A model generated the notes under the pieces. The model was not told where the DNA came from. It saw only the letters and a list, made by a program, of their open reading frames with translations, and made no database searches. Made by a program: the position numbers and the translations under genes. Source: Chitinophaga pinensis (GTDB lineage: Bacteria; Bacteroidota; Bacteroidia; M30B66). From it: DNA of 6,880 nt. Below, one piece after another: positions 6,637 to 6,880 of the stretch. The stretch lies in NCBI GenBank assembly GCA_943333015.1, contig CALQRR010000090.1, positions 1 to 6,880 on the forward strand, in the 5' to 3' direction. Within the stretch, counting starts at the first letter, position 1, and each line of letters opens with the position of its first letter.

Positions 6637-6880
6637 AGATTTCGAATTTAAAAGCTGATTGAAAGGTACTTCTTCTTTTGATTTCCAGATAAAAAATACA
6701 CAGTATTCTGAATATTATCTTACGCGGTGAGTGGCTAATTTAATCTCTAAATCCTACTGATAATAAGAAAAATAGTCTCGAAAAGAGGATGCGTTCGGCA
6801 GGTTGGATCGCTCACAAGATGGAGTGCAGTTCTTAATCTACTTTCCTAAATAAACTGTTGAGTTGAAAATGGATCAGGAA
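6637..6880. other. Upstream region of the large gene; no supported gene
   Basis: These 244 bases are AT-rich near the large gene and hold no convincing coding region. The only structure I see is a nested inverted repeat at 6687-6720. Its outer arms are AGATAA (6687-6692) and TTATCT (6715-6720); next to the right arm is a small palindrome, TATTC-T-GAATA (6704-6714). This lies 51-84 bases before the start codon of the large gene and could be a regulator site or part of its 5' leader. No clear -33/-7 promoter pair was found on the minus strand. An ATG at 6869 runs off the right edge after four codons and cannot be judged. Confidence 0.3.

Noticed and set aside
6869..6880. ATG at the right edge that could begin a plus-strand gene
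   Set aside because: Only four codons are visible and no promoter or ribosome binding site supports it.

Overview
The window looks like Bacteroidota chromosome, most likely Flavobacteriales. The clearest sign is the large minus-strand gene: it ends in a type IX secretion (T9SS) type A sorting tail and carries the PKD, SdrD_B-like and DUF7619-type modules common in gliding or T9SS-bearing Bacteroidota. Shine-Dalgarno sequences are absent or weak before the genes, and base composition is moderate, which fits. A placement near Crocinitomicaceae/Fluviicola is a guess from protein style only.

Layout. Positions 1-563 (minus) hold the N-terminal part of an ABC-type ATPase that runs off the left edge. 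A 218-base divergent intergenic region follows, with a perfect 8+1+8 palindrome flanked by direct repeats. Positions 782-2582 (plus) hold four tightly packed small genes: a two-TM STM3941-family membrane protein, a secreted protein with a possible PsbP/Mog1-like fold, a small lipoprotein, and a VF530-family predicted DNA-binding protein. Their junctions (20-base gap, then stop directly against start, then an ATGA overlap) argue for one transcript. Positions 2583-2775 are a convergent intergenic region with a weak plus-strand terminator candidate and a strong hairpin placed to terminate the minus-strand gene. Positions 2776-6636 (minus) hold one 1286-residue secreted multidomain protein. Positions 6637-6880 are its upstream region, with no gene I can support.

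How the genes fit together. Three of the four plus-strand products are envelope proteins (inner membrane, periplasm or exterior, lipoprotein), while the fourth is a small cytoplasmic protein; nothing in the sequence states a shared function. The large protein is a self-contained T9SS cargo, probably cell-surface or secreted, with adhesive or structural modules and no recognisable catalytic domain. I see no CRISPR array, mobile element, tRNA or rRNA, and no clear evidence of a new defence or mobile system. The most notable items are the domain architecture of the large protein, its periodic cysteines, the compact four-gene cluster, and the N-terminal extension of the ABC ATPase.
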